From assembly GCA_016874005.1 (NCBI GenBank), contig VGVQ01000011.1, positions 1 through 64,000 on the forward strand: a stretch of 64,000 nucleotides of DNA, in the 5' to 3' direction. Every line of letters begins with the position of its first letter. Positions within the stretch are counted from its first letter, which is position 1. This document shows, piece by piece, positions 47,938-56,778 of this stretch. This stretch comes from Gemmatimonadota bacterium (GTDB lineage: Bacteria > Gemmatimonadota > Gemmatimonadetes > Gemmatimonadales > GWC2-71-9). Below the pieces are notes generated by a model. The model searched no databases. It saw nothing but the letters and a program-made list of their open reading frames with translations, and was not told the DNA's origin. The position numbers and the translations under genes are program-made.

Positions 47938-49920
47938 ATGCGATGCGCGGCGGTGATGGTGGCAGTGGCGGTGGCCCCGCTCGCGGCCCAGCGGCCGATG
48001 ACGGCGGACGACGTGCTCAAGATCAAGCAGGTATCGGACGCCCAGATCTCGCCCGACGGTCGCTGGGTGGCCTACGTCGTCGGCAGCGTCGACCTCGCCC
48101 AGAACGCCGTCAACACGGATATCTGGTTGGTCGCCACCTCCGGCGGCGAGCCGATTCGGCTCACCTCGCATCCCAAGGCCGACGGAGAACCGAGGTGGTC
48201 GCCCGACGGGAAGTGGATCGCCTTCGTGTCGGCCCGGGAGGACCGACCCCAAGTCTGGGGCATTCGACCGGGGGGTGGCGAGCCGGAACGGTGGACGGAG
48301 AGCAAGACCCCGGTGCAGTCGTTTCAGTGGTCACCGGACGGCTCGAAGTTGGCGTTCGTGGCTCTCCGAGAGCTCACCGCCGAGGAAGAGCGGAAGGAGA
48401 AAGAAAAAGACGATGCCGAGTTGGTCGACCGCAACTTTCGGATGAGCTGGCTCTGGCTCTTCGACCTGGCGACCAAAAAGAGCGCCGAGCTGGTCAAGGG
48501 TGATTTCACGGTGAGCGAGCCCCGGTTTTCGCCGGATGGCACCCGCCTCGCGTTCGTGAGCCGTCCGACGCCGAAGGCCGACGACGGTTCGCTGTCGGAC
48601 ATCCACGTGGTGACCATCGCGACCGGGGCCGTGCGGCGGCTGATCGACAACCGGGGCCCGGACAACTCGCCCCGGTGGTCGCCGGATGGGCGATGGATCG
48701 CCTATAGCAGCCGGGGCGACTCGCTCCGGGCGTTCGGCCAGCAGCAGCTGATGATCGTCGCCGCGGAGGGCGGGGCTCCGCGGCCGGTCACCCGCAGCTT
48801 CCTCTACCAGCCTGGCCCGGTGACCTGGTCGGCCGACGGGCACACCCTCTACTTCAGCGCCGGGGTCCGGACCACCATCCAATACTTCTCGGTGCCGGCG
48901 TCCGGCGGCGAGCCCAAGCAGCTCTCGACGGGCGCGGGCGTCCTCGGGACGGTGTCCACCAGCGCCGATGGCCGGATGGCCGCTGCCACCTTCACCGACG
49001 TGCAGCACCCCAACGACGTCTTCGCGATCCGGAGCGTGGCGCCATGGCAGGTCGCCAAGCTCACCGACCATAACCCGGAATTGGCCGGGATCGCGCGGGG
49101 CCGGAGTGAAGTGATCAAGTGGAAGAGCAGGGATGGAATGGAGATCGAAGGTGTCGTCGTCTACCCGATCGGGTACCAGCCGAACGGCGGCCGGCGGTGG
49201 CCCACCATGGCCTTCATTCACGGCGGCCCGGCCGGCGCCTGGCTCGAGGACTTCCCCGGGCGGTGGGGTCACTACGCCCACGTCTACGCCGGGCAGGGCT
49301 GGCTGTCGTTCTACCCCAACGTACGGGGTTCGAGCAACTACGGGGAACGGTTTCTCAGGGCGAACGTCCGGGATTGGGGCGGCGGCGATTATCAGGATAT
49401 CCAGACCGGTCTCGACCACTTGATCCGTCTCGGCGTCTCCGACTCGACCCGGCTGGGCCAGGCGGGTTGGAGCTACGGCGGCTACATGACCGCCTGGACC
49501 CTGACCCAAACCAACCGGTTCAAGGGCGTGATGGTGGGGGCCGGCCTGACCAACATGTTCTCGATGTACTCCACCAACGATCTCCAGACCACGCTCGAGA
49601 ACTATTTCGGCGCCGAGCCATGGGACGACGAGGCCGCCTACCGGCGGGCCTCCGCCATGACGTTCATCAAGCAGGCCAAGACCCCGACGTTGATCCTCCA
49701 TGGGCAGCAGGACCTCCGAGTGCCCATTGGTCAGGCACAAGAGCTGTACATGGGCCTCAAGAAGAACGAGGTGCCCGTCACCCTGGTATTCTACCCCCGG
49801 GCCGGACATGGGCTCACCGAGCCGAGGCATCAGCTCGACAAGATGAAGCGGGAATACGCCTTCTTTTCCAAGACGGTGCTCGGTATCGAGGTCAAAGAGA
49901 AACCGGAGTTGACGCCATGA
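47938..49920 (+). CDS. Secreted S9 family peptidase, first of a tandem pair
   Basis: A 660-residue exported prolyl-oligopeptidase-fold enzyme. The ATG at 47938 starts a signal peptide (RCAAVMVAVAVAPLAAQ) behind GAGGTG; an upstream ATG at 47911 overlaps the previous stop but adds a polar leader. The propeller has repeated SPDGRWVAYV-type blades. The hydrolase domain has its nucleophile near Ser511 in GWSYGGYMTAW, the acid in HGQQDLRVP and the histidine in AGHGL. Its C-terminal domain is nearly the same as that of the next gene (for example LYMGLKKNEVPV). It ends by overlapping that gene by 4 nt. Confidence 0.92.
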   Translation: MRCAAVMVAVAVAPLAAQRPMTADDVLKIKQVSDAQISPDGRWVAYVVGSVDLAQNAVNTDIWLVATSGGEPIRLTSHPKADGEPRWSPDGKWIAFVSAREDRPQVWGIRPGGGEPERWTESKTPVQSFQWSPDGSKLAFVALRELTAEEERKEKEKDDAELVDRNFRMSWLWLFDLATKKSAELVKGDFTVSEPRFSPDGTRLAFVSRPTPKADDGSLSDIHVVTIATGAVRRLIDNRGPDNSPRWSPDGRWIAYSSRGDSLRAFGQQQLMIVAAEGGAPRPVTRSFLYQPGPVTWSADGHTLYFSAGVRTTIQYFSVPASGGEPKQLSTGAGVLGTVSTSADGRMAAATFTDVQHPNDVFAIRSVAPWQVAKLTDHNPELAGIARGRSEVIKWKSRDGMEIEGVVVYPIGYQPNGGRRWPTMAFIHGGPAGAWLEDFPGRWGHYAHVYAGQGWLSFYPNVRGSSNYGERFLRANVRDWGGGDYQDIQTGLDHLIRLGVSDSTRLGQAGWSYGGYMTAWTLTQTNRFKGVMVGAGLTNMFSMYSTNDLQTTLENYFGAEPWDDEAAYRRASAMTFIKQAKTPTLILHGQQDLRVPIGQAQELYMGLKKNEVPVTLVFYPRAGHGLTEPRHQLDKMKREYAFFSKTVLGIEVKEKPELTP

Positions 49921-51932
49921 ATCGGTCGATTGCGTTGGGCGGGGCGCTGGCCGCGATGCTGCTGCTGGCCGGGAGCGGGCTGGCGCGAGCCCAGGGTGGG
50001 ATCAGCGCGGAGCAGGCGGCCGGGATGCGGGTGCTGAGCAACGTGGCGGTGTCGCCGGATGGGCGATGGGTCCTCTACACGGTGACGACCGCCGATCTCA
50101 AAGCCAGTACCACCAACTCGGACCTCTGGCTGGTGGCGGCCACGGGCGGGGATCCGATCCGCCTCACCAACGGGAAGACCGTCGACGACCAGGGTCAGTG
50201 GTCGCCGGACGGCAAGTGGATCGCGTTCGTCTCCACCCGAGACGGCAAGCCGCAACTCTACCGGATCTCTCCGTTCGGCGGCGAAGCGACCAAGCTCACC
50301 GACAGCAAGGCTGGGGTCCGTTCCTTCGCGTGGGCGCCGGATGGCCGGCAGATCGCCTTCGTGGCGGGTCGGGATCCGACCCCGGACGAAGAGCGGAGAC
50401 AGCGAGAGAAGGACGACGCCATCGTCGTCGACGAGGGGTTCATCCCCACCCGGCTGAACCTGCTCGACCTCGGCACGGAGAAGGCCGCGGAACTGGTCAA
50501 AGCCGACGCCCAGATCGGGTCGATTGCCTGGTCGCCTAACGGTCGCGCGATCGCCTACGTGACCACCCCGACCCCCAAGGCCGACGACGCCCGATTCTCC
50601 GACGTTCAGGTCGTGGACGTCGCGTCGGGGACGAGCCGCAAGGTGCTCGAGAGCCCGGGCCCGGACAACAACCCGAGCTGGTCGCCCGATGGCGCCTGGA
50701 TCGCGCTCAGCACCCGGGGGCCCAAGGCCGTCTCGATCAGTCAGAGCCGCCTGGTGGTGGTGCCCGCCGCCGGTGGCGAACCGCGCCGAATCGGCGGCGA
50801 TTTCCTCTATGAGGCCGGACCGACGACCTGGGCGCCGGATGGCAAGTCGCTCTACTTCTGGTCAGCGGTGAGGACCCGGTCGGAGTTGTTCCAGGTCTCG
50901 CTGGCCGGCGGGACGCCGAAGCAGGTGTCGGACCTCCAGGGCTCGCTGGGGCTATTCGGCGGGGGCGCCCCGTCGATCAGCAAAGACGGCATGACCGTGG
51001 CGTTCCAGCGTTCCACCATCGAGGCCCCGGATGAAGTGTATCTGGCTCGCCTGGAGGCGCCCTGGCGTCACACGAAACTCACCTCGCTCCACCCCGAGAT
51101 CGCCTCGGCCTCCGTCGGAAAGGGCGAGGTGGTCCGGTGGAAGGGCAAAGATGGGCTCGAGGTCGAGGGGATCGTCGTGTACCCGGTCGGGTACCAGCCG
51201 GGACGCCGATACCCGACCGTCGCGATCATCCACGGCGGACCTTCCGGAGTGTGGAACGAGTCGTTTCCGGCCAACTGGTACAACTCGGCCCAGGTCTACG
51301 CCGGACAAGGGTGGGTGGCGTTCCTCCCTAACCCACGAGGATCGAGCGGCTACGGCGAGAAGTTCCTCGCGGCCAACTACCGCGATTGGGGTAACGGCGA
51401 CTACCACGACATCCAGACCGGGCTCGACCACTTGATTCGGCGCGGGATCGCCGATTCCACCAAGCTGGCGCAAGGTGGTTGGAGTTACGGCGGCTACATG
51501 ACCGCCTGGACCTTGACCCAGACCAACCGCTTCAAGGCGGTGATGGTCGGCGCCGGTCTCACCAACATGTACTCGATGTACTCCACCAACGACCTCCAGA
51601 TGGTGCTGGAGGAGTACTTCGGCGCGGAGCCGTGGGACGACGAGACCGCCTACCGCCGAGCCTCGGCGATGATGCACATCAAGCAGGCGAGGACCCCGAC
51701 CCTGATCATCCATGGCAAAGAAGACACCCGGGTTCCGATCGGTCAGGCCCAGGAGCTGTACATGGGCCTCAAGAAGAACGAGGTGCCGGTGGAGCTGGTC
51801 TTCTACCCCCGTGAGCCGCACGGGCTCCAGGAGCCGCGCCACGCCGCCGACAAGATCCAACGGGAGTACGACTTCTTCGCCAAATACGTCCTGGGGCTGG
51901 CCCCGAAGGAGCGACCGGAGCTGGTGCCGTGA
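49917..51932 (+). CDS. Secreted S9 family peptidase, second of a tandem pair
   Basis: A 671-residue exported S9 enzyme and clear paralogue of the gene before it. The signal peptide (ALGGALAAMLLLAGSGLARAQ) is followed by the propeller (SPDGRWVLYTVTTADLKAS...) and the hydrolase domain, with Ser523 in GWSYGGYMTAW, Asp in HGKEDTRVP and His in EPHGL. The histidine environment (EPHGL versus AGHGL) and the propeller differ most, so the pair may split substrate range. ATG 49917 overlaps the previous stop, and its own stop overlaps the next gene's GTG. Confidence 0.92.
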   Translation: MNRSIALGGALAAMLLLAGSGLARAQGGISAEQAAGMRVLSNVAVSPDGRWVLYTVTTADLKASTTNSDLWLVAATGGDPIRLTNGKTVDDQGQWSPDGKWIAFVSTRDGKPQLYRISPFGGEATKLTDSKAGVRSFAWAPDGRQIAFVAGRDPTPDEERRQREKDDAIVVDEGFIPTRLNLLDLGTEKAAELVKADAQIGSIAWSPNGRAIAYVTTPTPKADDARFSDVQVVDVASGTSRKVLESPGPDNNPSWSPDGAWIALSTRGPKAVSISQSRLVVVPAAGGEPRRIGGDFLYEAGPTTWAPDGKSLYFWSAVRTRSELFQVSLAGGTPKQVSDLQGSLGLFGGGAPSISKDGMTVAFQRSTIEAPDEVYLARLEAPWRHTKLTSLHPEIASASVGKGEVVRWKGKDGLEVEGIVVYPVGYQPGRRYPTVAIIHGGPSGVWNESFPANWYNSAQVYAGQGWVAFLPNPRGSSGYGEKFLAANYRDWGNGDYHDIQTGLDHLIRRGIADSTKLAQGGWSYGGYMTAWTLTQTNRFKAVMVGAGLTNMYSMYSTNDLQMVLEEYFGAEPWDDETAYRRASAMMHIKQARTPTLIIHGKEDTRVPIGQAQELYMGLKKNEVPVELVFYPREPHGLQEPRHAADKIQREYDFFAKYVLGLAPKERPELVP

Positions 51933-53515
51933 ACCGCTGGCTGACGATCTTCGCGGCCCCGGTCTGCCTGGCCGCGGCGCTCGCGGCGCAAGAGCCCGTC
52001 GATCTGCTGATCGCGGGCGGCACCGTCTACGACGGATCCGGTGGGACACCGTTCATCGCTGACGTCGGCATTCGGGGCGATCGGATCGTGTTCCTCGGGG
52101 ATGCCGGTTTGGCCGGGATTCGGGCGGCGCGCACTCTCGATGCCGCTCGGCGGGTCGTGGCGCCGGGGTTCATCGACCCCCACACCCACGTCGACGGCGA
52201 TCTCAGGAATCCGGCGACGCGTGGGCTGGTGCCGTTCCTGTTGCAGGGTGTCACGACCGTGATCTCCGGCAACGACGGTGGCGGGCCAGTCGACGTCGGC
52301 GCCGCGCTTCGCCGCCTCGAGGGCGGCGCGGGGACGAACGTGGCGTTCCTGGTGGGCCACGGCTCGATCCGGCGGGTCGTGCTGGGCATGTCCGACCGAG
52401 CCCCGAGCCCGACGGAGCTCGCTCGGATGGGGGCGATGGTCGCCCAGGCGATGGCCGACGGCGCGATCGGCCTCTCGACCGGCCTCTACTACGCGCCGGG
52501 CAGTTACGCGACGACGGAGGAAGTCATCGAGTTGGCCCGAGTCGCCGGCGCCGCGGGTGGCTACTACGATTCCCACATTCGCGACGAGTCGAGCTACACG
52601 ATCGGTCTCCTCGGGGCGGTCGACGAAACGATCCGGATCGGTCGGGAGGCCGGCGTGCCGGTCCACTTCGCCCACCTCAAGGCGCTCGGCGTCGACGTGT
52701 GGGGTCAAAGCGATGCCGTGGTGGCCCGAATCCTGGCGGCTCGCGCCGCCGGCCTCCGGGTCACCGCCGATCAGTATCCCTACACCGCGTCGGGCACCGG
52801 GCTCGGCGCCTCGCTGCTGCCCCGGTGGGCCGAGGCGGGCGGCCGCGACTCGCTCCTCCGCCGCCTCGCCGATCCGGCGATCGCCGCCAGGCTCGAGAAG
52901 GAGATGGCCGAGAATCTCCGCCGCCGCGGGGGAGCGGGATCGTTGTTGATCACCGGGGAGCCGGCCGCTTCACCCGCGGCAAGGGCTCGGATGCCGGCGG
53001 GCGGGAAGTGGAAGGGCAAGCGGCTCGCCGCTCTGGCCAGTGAGTTGGGCCTCGAGCCGGTCAAGGCGGCGATCGCGATCATCCAAGCGGGCGACGCGGG
53101 GATCGCCTCGTTCAACATGAGCGAGGCCGATCTCGAGCACCTGATGCGGCAGGACTTCGTGGTCACCGGCTCCGACGGTTCCGACGGCCACCCTCGGAAA
53201 TACGGGACCTTCCCGAAGAAGATCGCCAGCTATGTTCGGGAGAAAGGGGTCATCTCGCTCGCCCGGATGATTCAGGCGTCGAGCGCCCAGACCGCCGATC
53301 TCGCCAAGCTGACCGATCGGGGCCGGGTCGAGGTCGGCCGCCTCGCCGACCTGATCGTCTTCGATTCCGCGACGGTGGCCGATCGCTCGACCTATGAGCA
53401 GCCGGAGCGCCTGGCGGTCGGGATGGAGACCGTCATCGTGAACGGCCGGGTCGTGGTGACTGGCGGCCGTCCGATCGGCGCGCTCGCCGGTCGGCCCCTT
53501 CGGCGTGGCCGCTGA
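51929..53515 (+). CDS. Exported N-acyl-D-amino-acid deacylase-type amidohydrolase
   Basis: A 528-residue amidohydrolase of the D-aminoacylase group. A signal peptide (WLTIFAAPVCLAAALAAQ) is followed by DLLIAGGTVYDGSG, the first metal motif with His85 and His87 in FIDPHTHVDGD, and the group hallmark near 408 in TGSDGSDGHPRKYGTFPK. Such enzymes release D-amino acids from N-acylated forms or act as dipeptidases. GTG 51929 overlaps the S9 stop (GTGA). It fits with the serine hydrolase and S9 pair as a peptide-degrading set. Confidence 0.88.
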   Translation: MNRWLTIFAAPVCLAAALAAQEPVDLLIAGGTVYDGSGGTPFIADVGIRGDRIVFLGDAGLAGIRAARTLDAARRVVAPGFIDPHTHVDGDLRNPATRGLVPFLLQGVTTVISGNDGGGPVDVGAALRRLEGGAGTNVAFLVGHGSIRRVVLGMSDRAPSPTELARMGAMVAQAMADGAIGLSTGLYYAPGSYATTEEVIELARVAGAAGGYYDSHIRDESSYTIGLLGAVDETIRIGREAGVPVHFAHLKALGVDVWGQSDAVVARILAARAAGLRVTADQYPYTASGTGLGASLLPRWAEAGGRDSLLRRLADPAIAARLEKEMAENLRRRGGAGSLLITGEPAASPAARARMPAGGKWKGKRLAALASELGLEPVKAAIAIIQAGDAGIASFNMSEADLEHLMRQDFVVTGSDGSDGHPRKYGTFPKKIASYVREKGVISLARMIQASSAQTADLAKLTDRGRVEVGRLADLIVFDSATVADRSTYEQPERLAVGMETVIVNGRVVVTGGRPIGALAGRPLRRGR

Positions 53516-53520
53516 CGGCC

Positions 53521-55158
53521 GTGGCGACGATCTACGACCAAGGTCTCGAGCGGCGTCCGGCGAACTACGCCCCGCTCACGCCGTTAGGTTTTCTCGACTG
53601 GGCCGCCCGGGTCTATCCCCAACGCACCAGCCTGATCCACGGGGCCCGGCGGTTCACCTGGGCCGAAACCGCCCGCCGGGCTCGGGCCTTGGCATCCGCC
53701 CTCCGCCGCCGCGGGGTCCGTCCCGGCGACACCGTCGCCGCGGTGCTGACCAACACGCCCGAGATGTACGAGTGCCACTTCGGCGTTCCCCTTGCCGGCG
53801 GCGTCCTCAACGCCATCAACGTCCGACTCGATCCCGCCACCATTGCCTTCATTCTCGACCACGGCGAGGCGAAGGTGCTGCTGGTCGATCGGGAGTTCAG
53901 CGAGGTGGTCGGGCAAGCGTTGGCCCTGACAACCCGGCCGATGCTGGTCGTGGATGTCGACGATCCCGAGTACGCCGGTCCCGGCTCGGGGCTCGGCGCG
54001 GTCGAGTACGCCGCCCTCCTGGCCGAGGGAGATCCGGCGGACCGGTTCGACCCCCCGGCCGACGAATGGGACGCCATCGCCCTCAACTACACCTCCGGCA
54101 CCACCGGCAATCCCAAGGGTGTGGTCTACCATCACCGCGGTGCCTACCTCAACGCCCTCAACCAGGCGATGCTCTGGGGCCTCACCCGGCACACCGTGTA
54201 TCTCTGGACCCTCCCGATGTTCCACTGCAATGGGTGGTGCTTCCCGTGGTCGATGGCAGCGGTCGCCGGCACCAATGTCTGCCTCCGCCGGGTCGAGGTC
54301 GGCGCGATCTTCGCCGCGATCGCCGCCCACAGCGTCACCAACTACTGCGGCGCGCCGATCGTTCACAACACCATGCTCGCCGCTCCCGAGGCGCTCTGGG
54401 CCACCGTCCCCGGCCCGCTCAAGGCGTTCGTCGCCGGCGCGGCGCCCCCGGCCGCGACCATCGAGTCCCTGGCTCGGCGAGGGGTCGACCTCACCCATGT
54501 CTATGGGCTCACCGAGGTCTACGGCCCGGCGACGGTCTGCGCTCCGCAGGACGAGTGGGCGGCCCTCCCGGCGGCCGAGCAGGCTGTTCTCAATGGCCGC
54601 CAGGGCGTGCGGTACCTGGTCGAGGAAGGCTTCGAAGTGCTCGATCCCGACACGATGCAACCGGTGCCCTGGGACGGGACCACCATCGGCGAAGTCATGT
54701 TCCGCGGCAACATCACCATGAAGGGCTACCTCAAGAACCAGCGGGCCACCGAGGAAGCCTTCGCGGGCGGCTGGTTCCACTCGGGCGACCTGGCGGTGGT
54801 GTTCCCCGATGGCTACGTCAAGATCCGCGACCGGGGGAAAGACATCATCATCTCGGGCGGTGAGAACATTTCCTCGATCGAGGTCGAGGACGCCTTGCAT
54901 CACCATCCGGCGGTCTTCGCTGCCGCCGTCGTGGCAAAGCCGGATCCCAAATGGGGCGAGACTCCCTGCGCCTTCGTGGAGCTCAAGCCCGGGGCGGCCG
55001 TTTCCGAGCAGGAGCTGATCGACCATTGCCGGGCCCGGCTGGCCCATTTCAAAGCCCCGAAATCCGTGATGTTCGGCCCGTTGCCGAAGACCTCGACCGG
55101 CAAGATCCAGAAGTTCGTCCTTCGCCAGCAGGTCCGTTCCGCCTCCGCCATCGAGTGA
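53521..55158 (+). CDS. Acyl-CoA synthetase (AMP-forming)
   Basis: A 545-residue adenylating enzyme activating a carboxylic acid to its CoA thioester. The motifs are NYTSGTTGNPKG (about 183-194), a mid-domain THVYGLTEVYGP (about 323-334), DRGKDIIISGGENISSIEVED (about 439-459), and the catalytic lysine in KTSTGKIQK near 530. The text near PMFHCNGWCFPW fits medium-chain or acetate/3-methylmercaptopropionate-type ligases. GTG 53521 follows the amidohydrolase stop by 5 nt. Together with the next gene it could start beta-oxidation of short or branched acids from peptide breakdown. Confidence 0.9.
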   Translation: MATIYDQGLERRPANYAPLTPLGFLDWAARVYPQRTSLIHGARRFTWAETARRARALASALRRRGVRPGDTVAAVLTNTPEMYECHFGVPLAGGVLNAINVRLDPATIAFILDHGEAKVLLVDREFSEVVGQALALTTRPMLVVDVDDPEYAGPGSGLGAVEYAALLAEGDPADRFDPPADEWDAIALNYTSGTTGNPKGVVYHHRGAYLNALNQAMLWGLTRHTVYLWTLPMFHCNGWCFPWSMAAVAGTNVCLRRVEVGAIFAAIAAHSVTNYCGAPIVHNTMLAAPEALWATVPGPLKAFVAGAAPPAATIESLARRGVDLTHVYGLTEVYGPATVCAPQDEWAALPAAEQAVLNGRQGVRYLVEEGFEVLDPDTMQPVPWDGTTIGEVMFRGNITMKGYLKNQRATEEAFAGGWFHSGDLAVVFPDGYVKIRDRGKDIIISGGENISSIEVEDALHHHPAVFAAAVVAKPDPKWGETPCAFVELKPGAAVSEQELIDHCRARLAHFKAPKSVMFGPLPKTSTGKIQKFVLRQQVRSASAIE

Positions 55159-55161
55159 GCC

Positions 55162-55947
55162 ATGACCGACACGACTCCGTACCTCCTCCGGCATCAGGAA
55201 GGCCCGGTGCTCGTCCTTACCATGAATCGGGGAGACCGGTTCAACCCGCTTTCGCGTGGGATGATCGACGCCCTTCAGGTCGAGCTGGATCGGATCGCGG
55301 AAGACTGCTCGGTTCGGGTGGTAGTGCTCGCCGCGAGCGGCCGCGGCTTTTCGGCCGGCCACGATCTCAAGGAGATGCGGGCCCACGTGGGCGACGATGC
55401 CTGGCAGCGAGGCTTGTTCGAGGCCTGCAGCCGGATGATGGTGCGGTTGACCGAGCTGCCCCAGCCCGTCATCGCTCGGGTCCACGGGATCGCCACCGCG
55501 GCCGGCTGCCAGCTGGTGTCGATGTGTGACCTCGCGGTCGCCGCCGACAGCGCGACGTTCGCGCTCCCCGGGGTCAGCATCGGGGTCTTCTGTTCCACGC
55601 CGGCTGTTGGGGTGGGGCGCAACGTCGGCCGAAAGCACGCCATGGAGATGCTGCTCACCGGGCAACCCATTTCGGCGGCGACGGCCTTGGAGTGGGGATT
55701 GGTGAATCGGGTGGTTCCCGCCGCCGACCTCGACCGCGCGATCGAGGAATTCACCCGCGCGATCTCCTCGAAGAGCGCCGCGACCATCGCCCTCGGCAAG
55801 CGGGTCTTCTATCGGCAGATCGAGCGGGGGCTCGAGCCGGCCTACGCCGCCGCGGGCGACGCCATGGCCTGCAACCTCGAGCTGCCCGACGCAGCCGAGG
55901 GCATCGACGCGTTCCTGGGGAAACGGGCCCCGGTGTGGCCCTCGTGA
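55162..55947 (+). CDS. Enoyl-CoA hydratase/isomerase
   Basis: A 261-residue crotonase-fold enzyme. The oxyanion-hole segments are SGRGFSAGHDLKEM (about 55-68) and HGIATAAGCQLVSMCDLAVAA (about 110-130). LPGVSIGVFCSTPAVGVGRNVG and TGQPISAATALEWGLVNRVV are also typical. The catalytic glutamates of true hydratases are not obvious at the usual places, so an isomerase or other crotonase role is possible. It starts 4 nt after the synthetase and ends 119 nt before the lasso operon. Confidence 0.88.
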   Translation: MTDTTPYLLRHQEGPVLVLTMNRGDRFNPLSRGMIDALQVELDRIAEDCSVRVVVLAASGRGFSAGHDLKEMRAHVGDDAWQRGLFEACSRMMVRLTELPQPVIARVHGIATAAGCQLVSMCDLAVAADSATFALPGVSIGVFCSTPAVGVGRNVGRKHAMEMLLTGQPISAATALEWGLVNRVVPAADLDRAIEEFTRAISSKSAATIALGKRVFYRQIERGLEPAYAAAGDAMACNLELPDAAEGIDAFLGKRAPVWPS

Positions 55948-55979
55948 CGTCGAAGTAACCGAATCGCCGCATTGTGCCA

Positions 55980-56002
55980 GGCCGGGCCGTTCGGCCCAGG
56001 CC
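55980..56002 (+). terminator. GC hairpin after the enoyl-CoA hydratase gene
   Basis: GGCCGGGCC (55980-55988), loop GTTC, then GGCCC-A-GGCC (55993-56002) gives a 9-bp stem with one bulged A. There is no T-run. It lies between the enoyl-CoA hydratase stop and the lasso operon, where the transcript may end or be processed. Confidence 0.35.
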
Positions 56003-56065
56003 CGAAACGGCAAGATGTTGCCACCGATCGCATTGTAGCGGGTCGATCGCCGGGCGAAGGTTGGT

Positions 56066-56398
56066 GTGAAGCATCAACCGCGCCAGGGACGAGCACGCGT
56101 GATTCGATCGATCTTCGCTGGTGGATCCAGCCGAGTGGTCCGGTACCGTCAGGCACCGGCCGTTCTCAGCGTCGACCATGGACAAAAGACGGTGCTGCTC
56201 GATCCGAATTCCGAGCAGTTCTATGCGCTCGACGGCGCCGCCCAACGGATCTGGTCGCTGCTGGAGGCGCCCCGGGCGGCGGAGGAGATCGTCGCCTCGT
56301 TGCGGGAGGCGTACCCGGTGTCCGCCGATGAACTTGCCGGCGATGTCACCGCATTCCTCGACGAAATGACCCAGCTGCGGCTGGTCGAGGCCAAATGA
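56066..56398 (+). CDS. Lasso peptide B1: PqqD-like leader-binding protein (RRE)
   Basis: The 110-residue protein carries the PqqD-like RiPP recognition element that grips the precursor leader and brings it to the leader peptidase. The domain starts near residue 30 (APAVLSVDHGQKTVLLDPNSEQFYALDGAAQRIWSLLEAP) and ends in the winged-helix part (ADELAGDVTAFLDEMTQLRLVE). This is a stand-alone B1, as in actinobacterial-type clusters. The GTG at 56066 has GAAGG 5 nt upstream. A second GTG at 56099 would give 99 residues. Its stop overlaps the B2 start by 4 nt (ATGA). It is the first gene of the four-gene operon. Confidence 0.9.
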   Translation: MKHQPRQGRARVIRSIFAGGSSRVVRYRQAPAVLSVDHGQKTVLLDPNSEQFYALDGAAQRIWSLLEAPRAAEEIVASLREAYPVSADELAGDVTAFLDEMTQLRLVEAK

Positions 56399-56778
56399 GG
56401 CCCGCCTCGCCGCTGTGGTGCCTCATGGTCCTCGCCGCGGTGCGGACCTCGCTCAAGGCGGCGGGGTTCCGGCGGACGATCCGGTGGGCGCAACGACTTG
56501 CTCCGGCGCCGCATCCCGAGGCCCGCCGAGAGTTGGTCGAGGCCCAGGCGCGCGCCGTGGCCGTGGCGGCCGCCTTCTTCCCCGGGCGAGCCATCTGCCT
56601 GGAGCAGTCGATCGCGCTCTACCTCGTGCTCCGTCGCCGGCGGGTCCCCGCCGTTCTTCGGATCGGCGTCCAGCCCTATCCGTTCGCCGCCCATGCGTGG
56701 GTCGAACTGGACGGCCAGCCGATCTACGAGAACGAAGACGATCTCGCCAAGTTCGTGGCCTTCCCCGGTCTCGCCTGA
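56395..56778 (+). CDS. Lasso peptide B2: transglutaminase-like leader peptidase
   Basis: The 127-residue cysteine protease is the stand-alone catalytic half of lasso protein B; it cuts the leader just before the core glycine. The catalytic cysteine is Cys68 in AICLEQSIALYLVLR, the histidine is His100 in FAAHAWVEL, and an acidic residue follows at 106. The N-terminal helices (residues 1-60) are typical of B2. ATG 56395 overlaps B1 by 4 nt, and its TGA shares one base with the ATG of C, so all three are translationally coupled. Confidence 0.9.
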   Translation: MRPASPLWCLMVLAAVRTSLKAAGFRRTIRWAQRLAPAPHPEARRELVEAQARAVAVAAAFFPGRAICLEQSIALYLVLRRRRVPAVLRIGVQPYPFAAHAWVELDGQPIYENEDDLAKFVAFPGLA

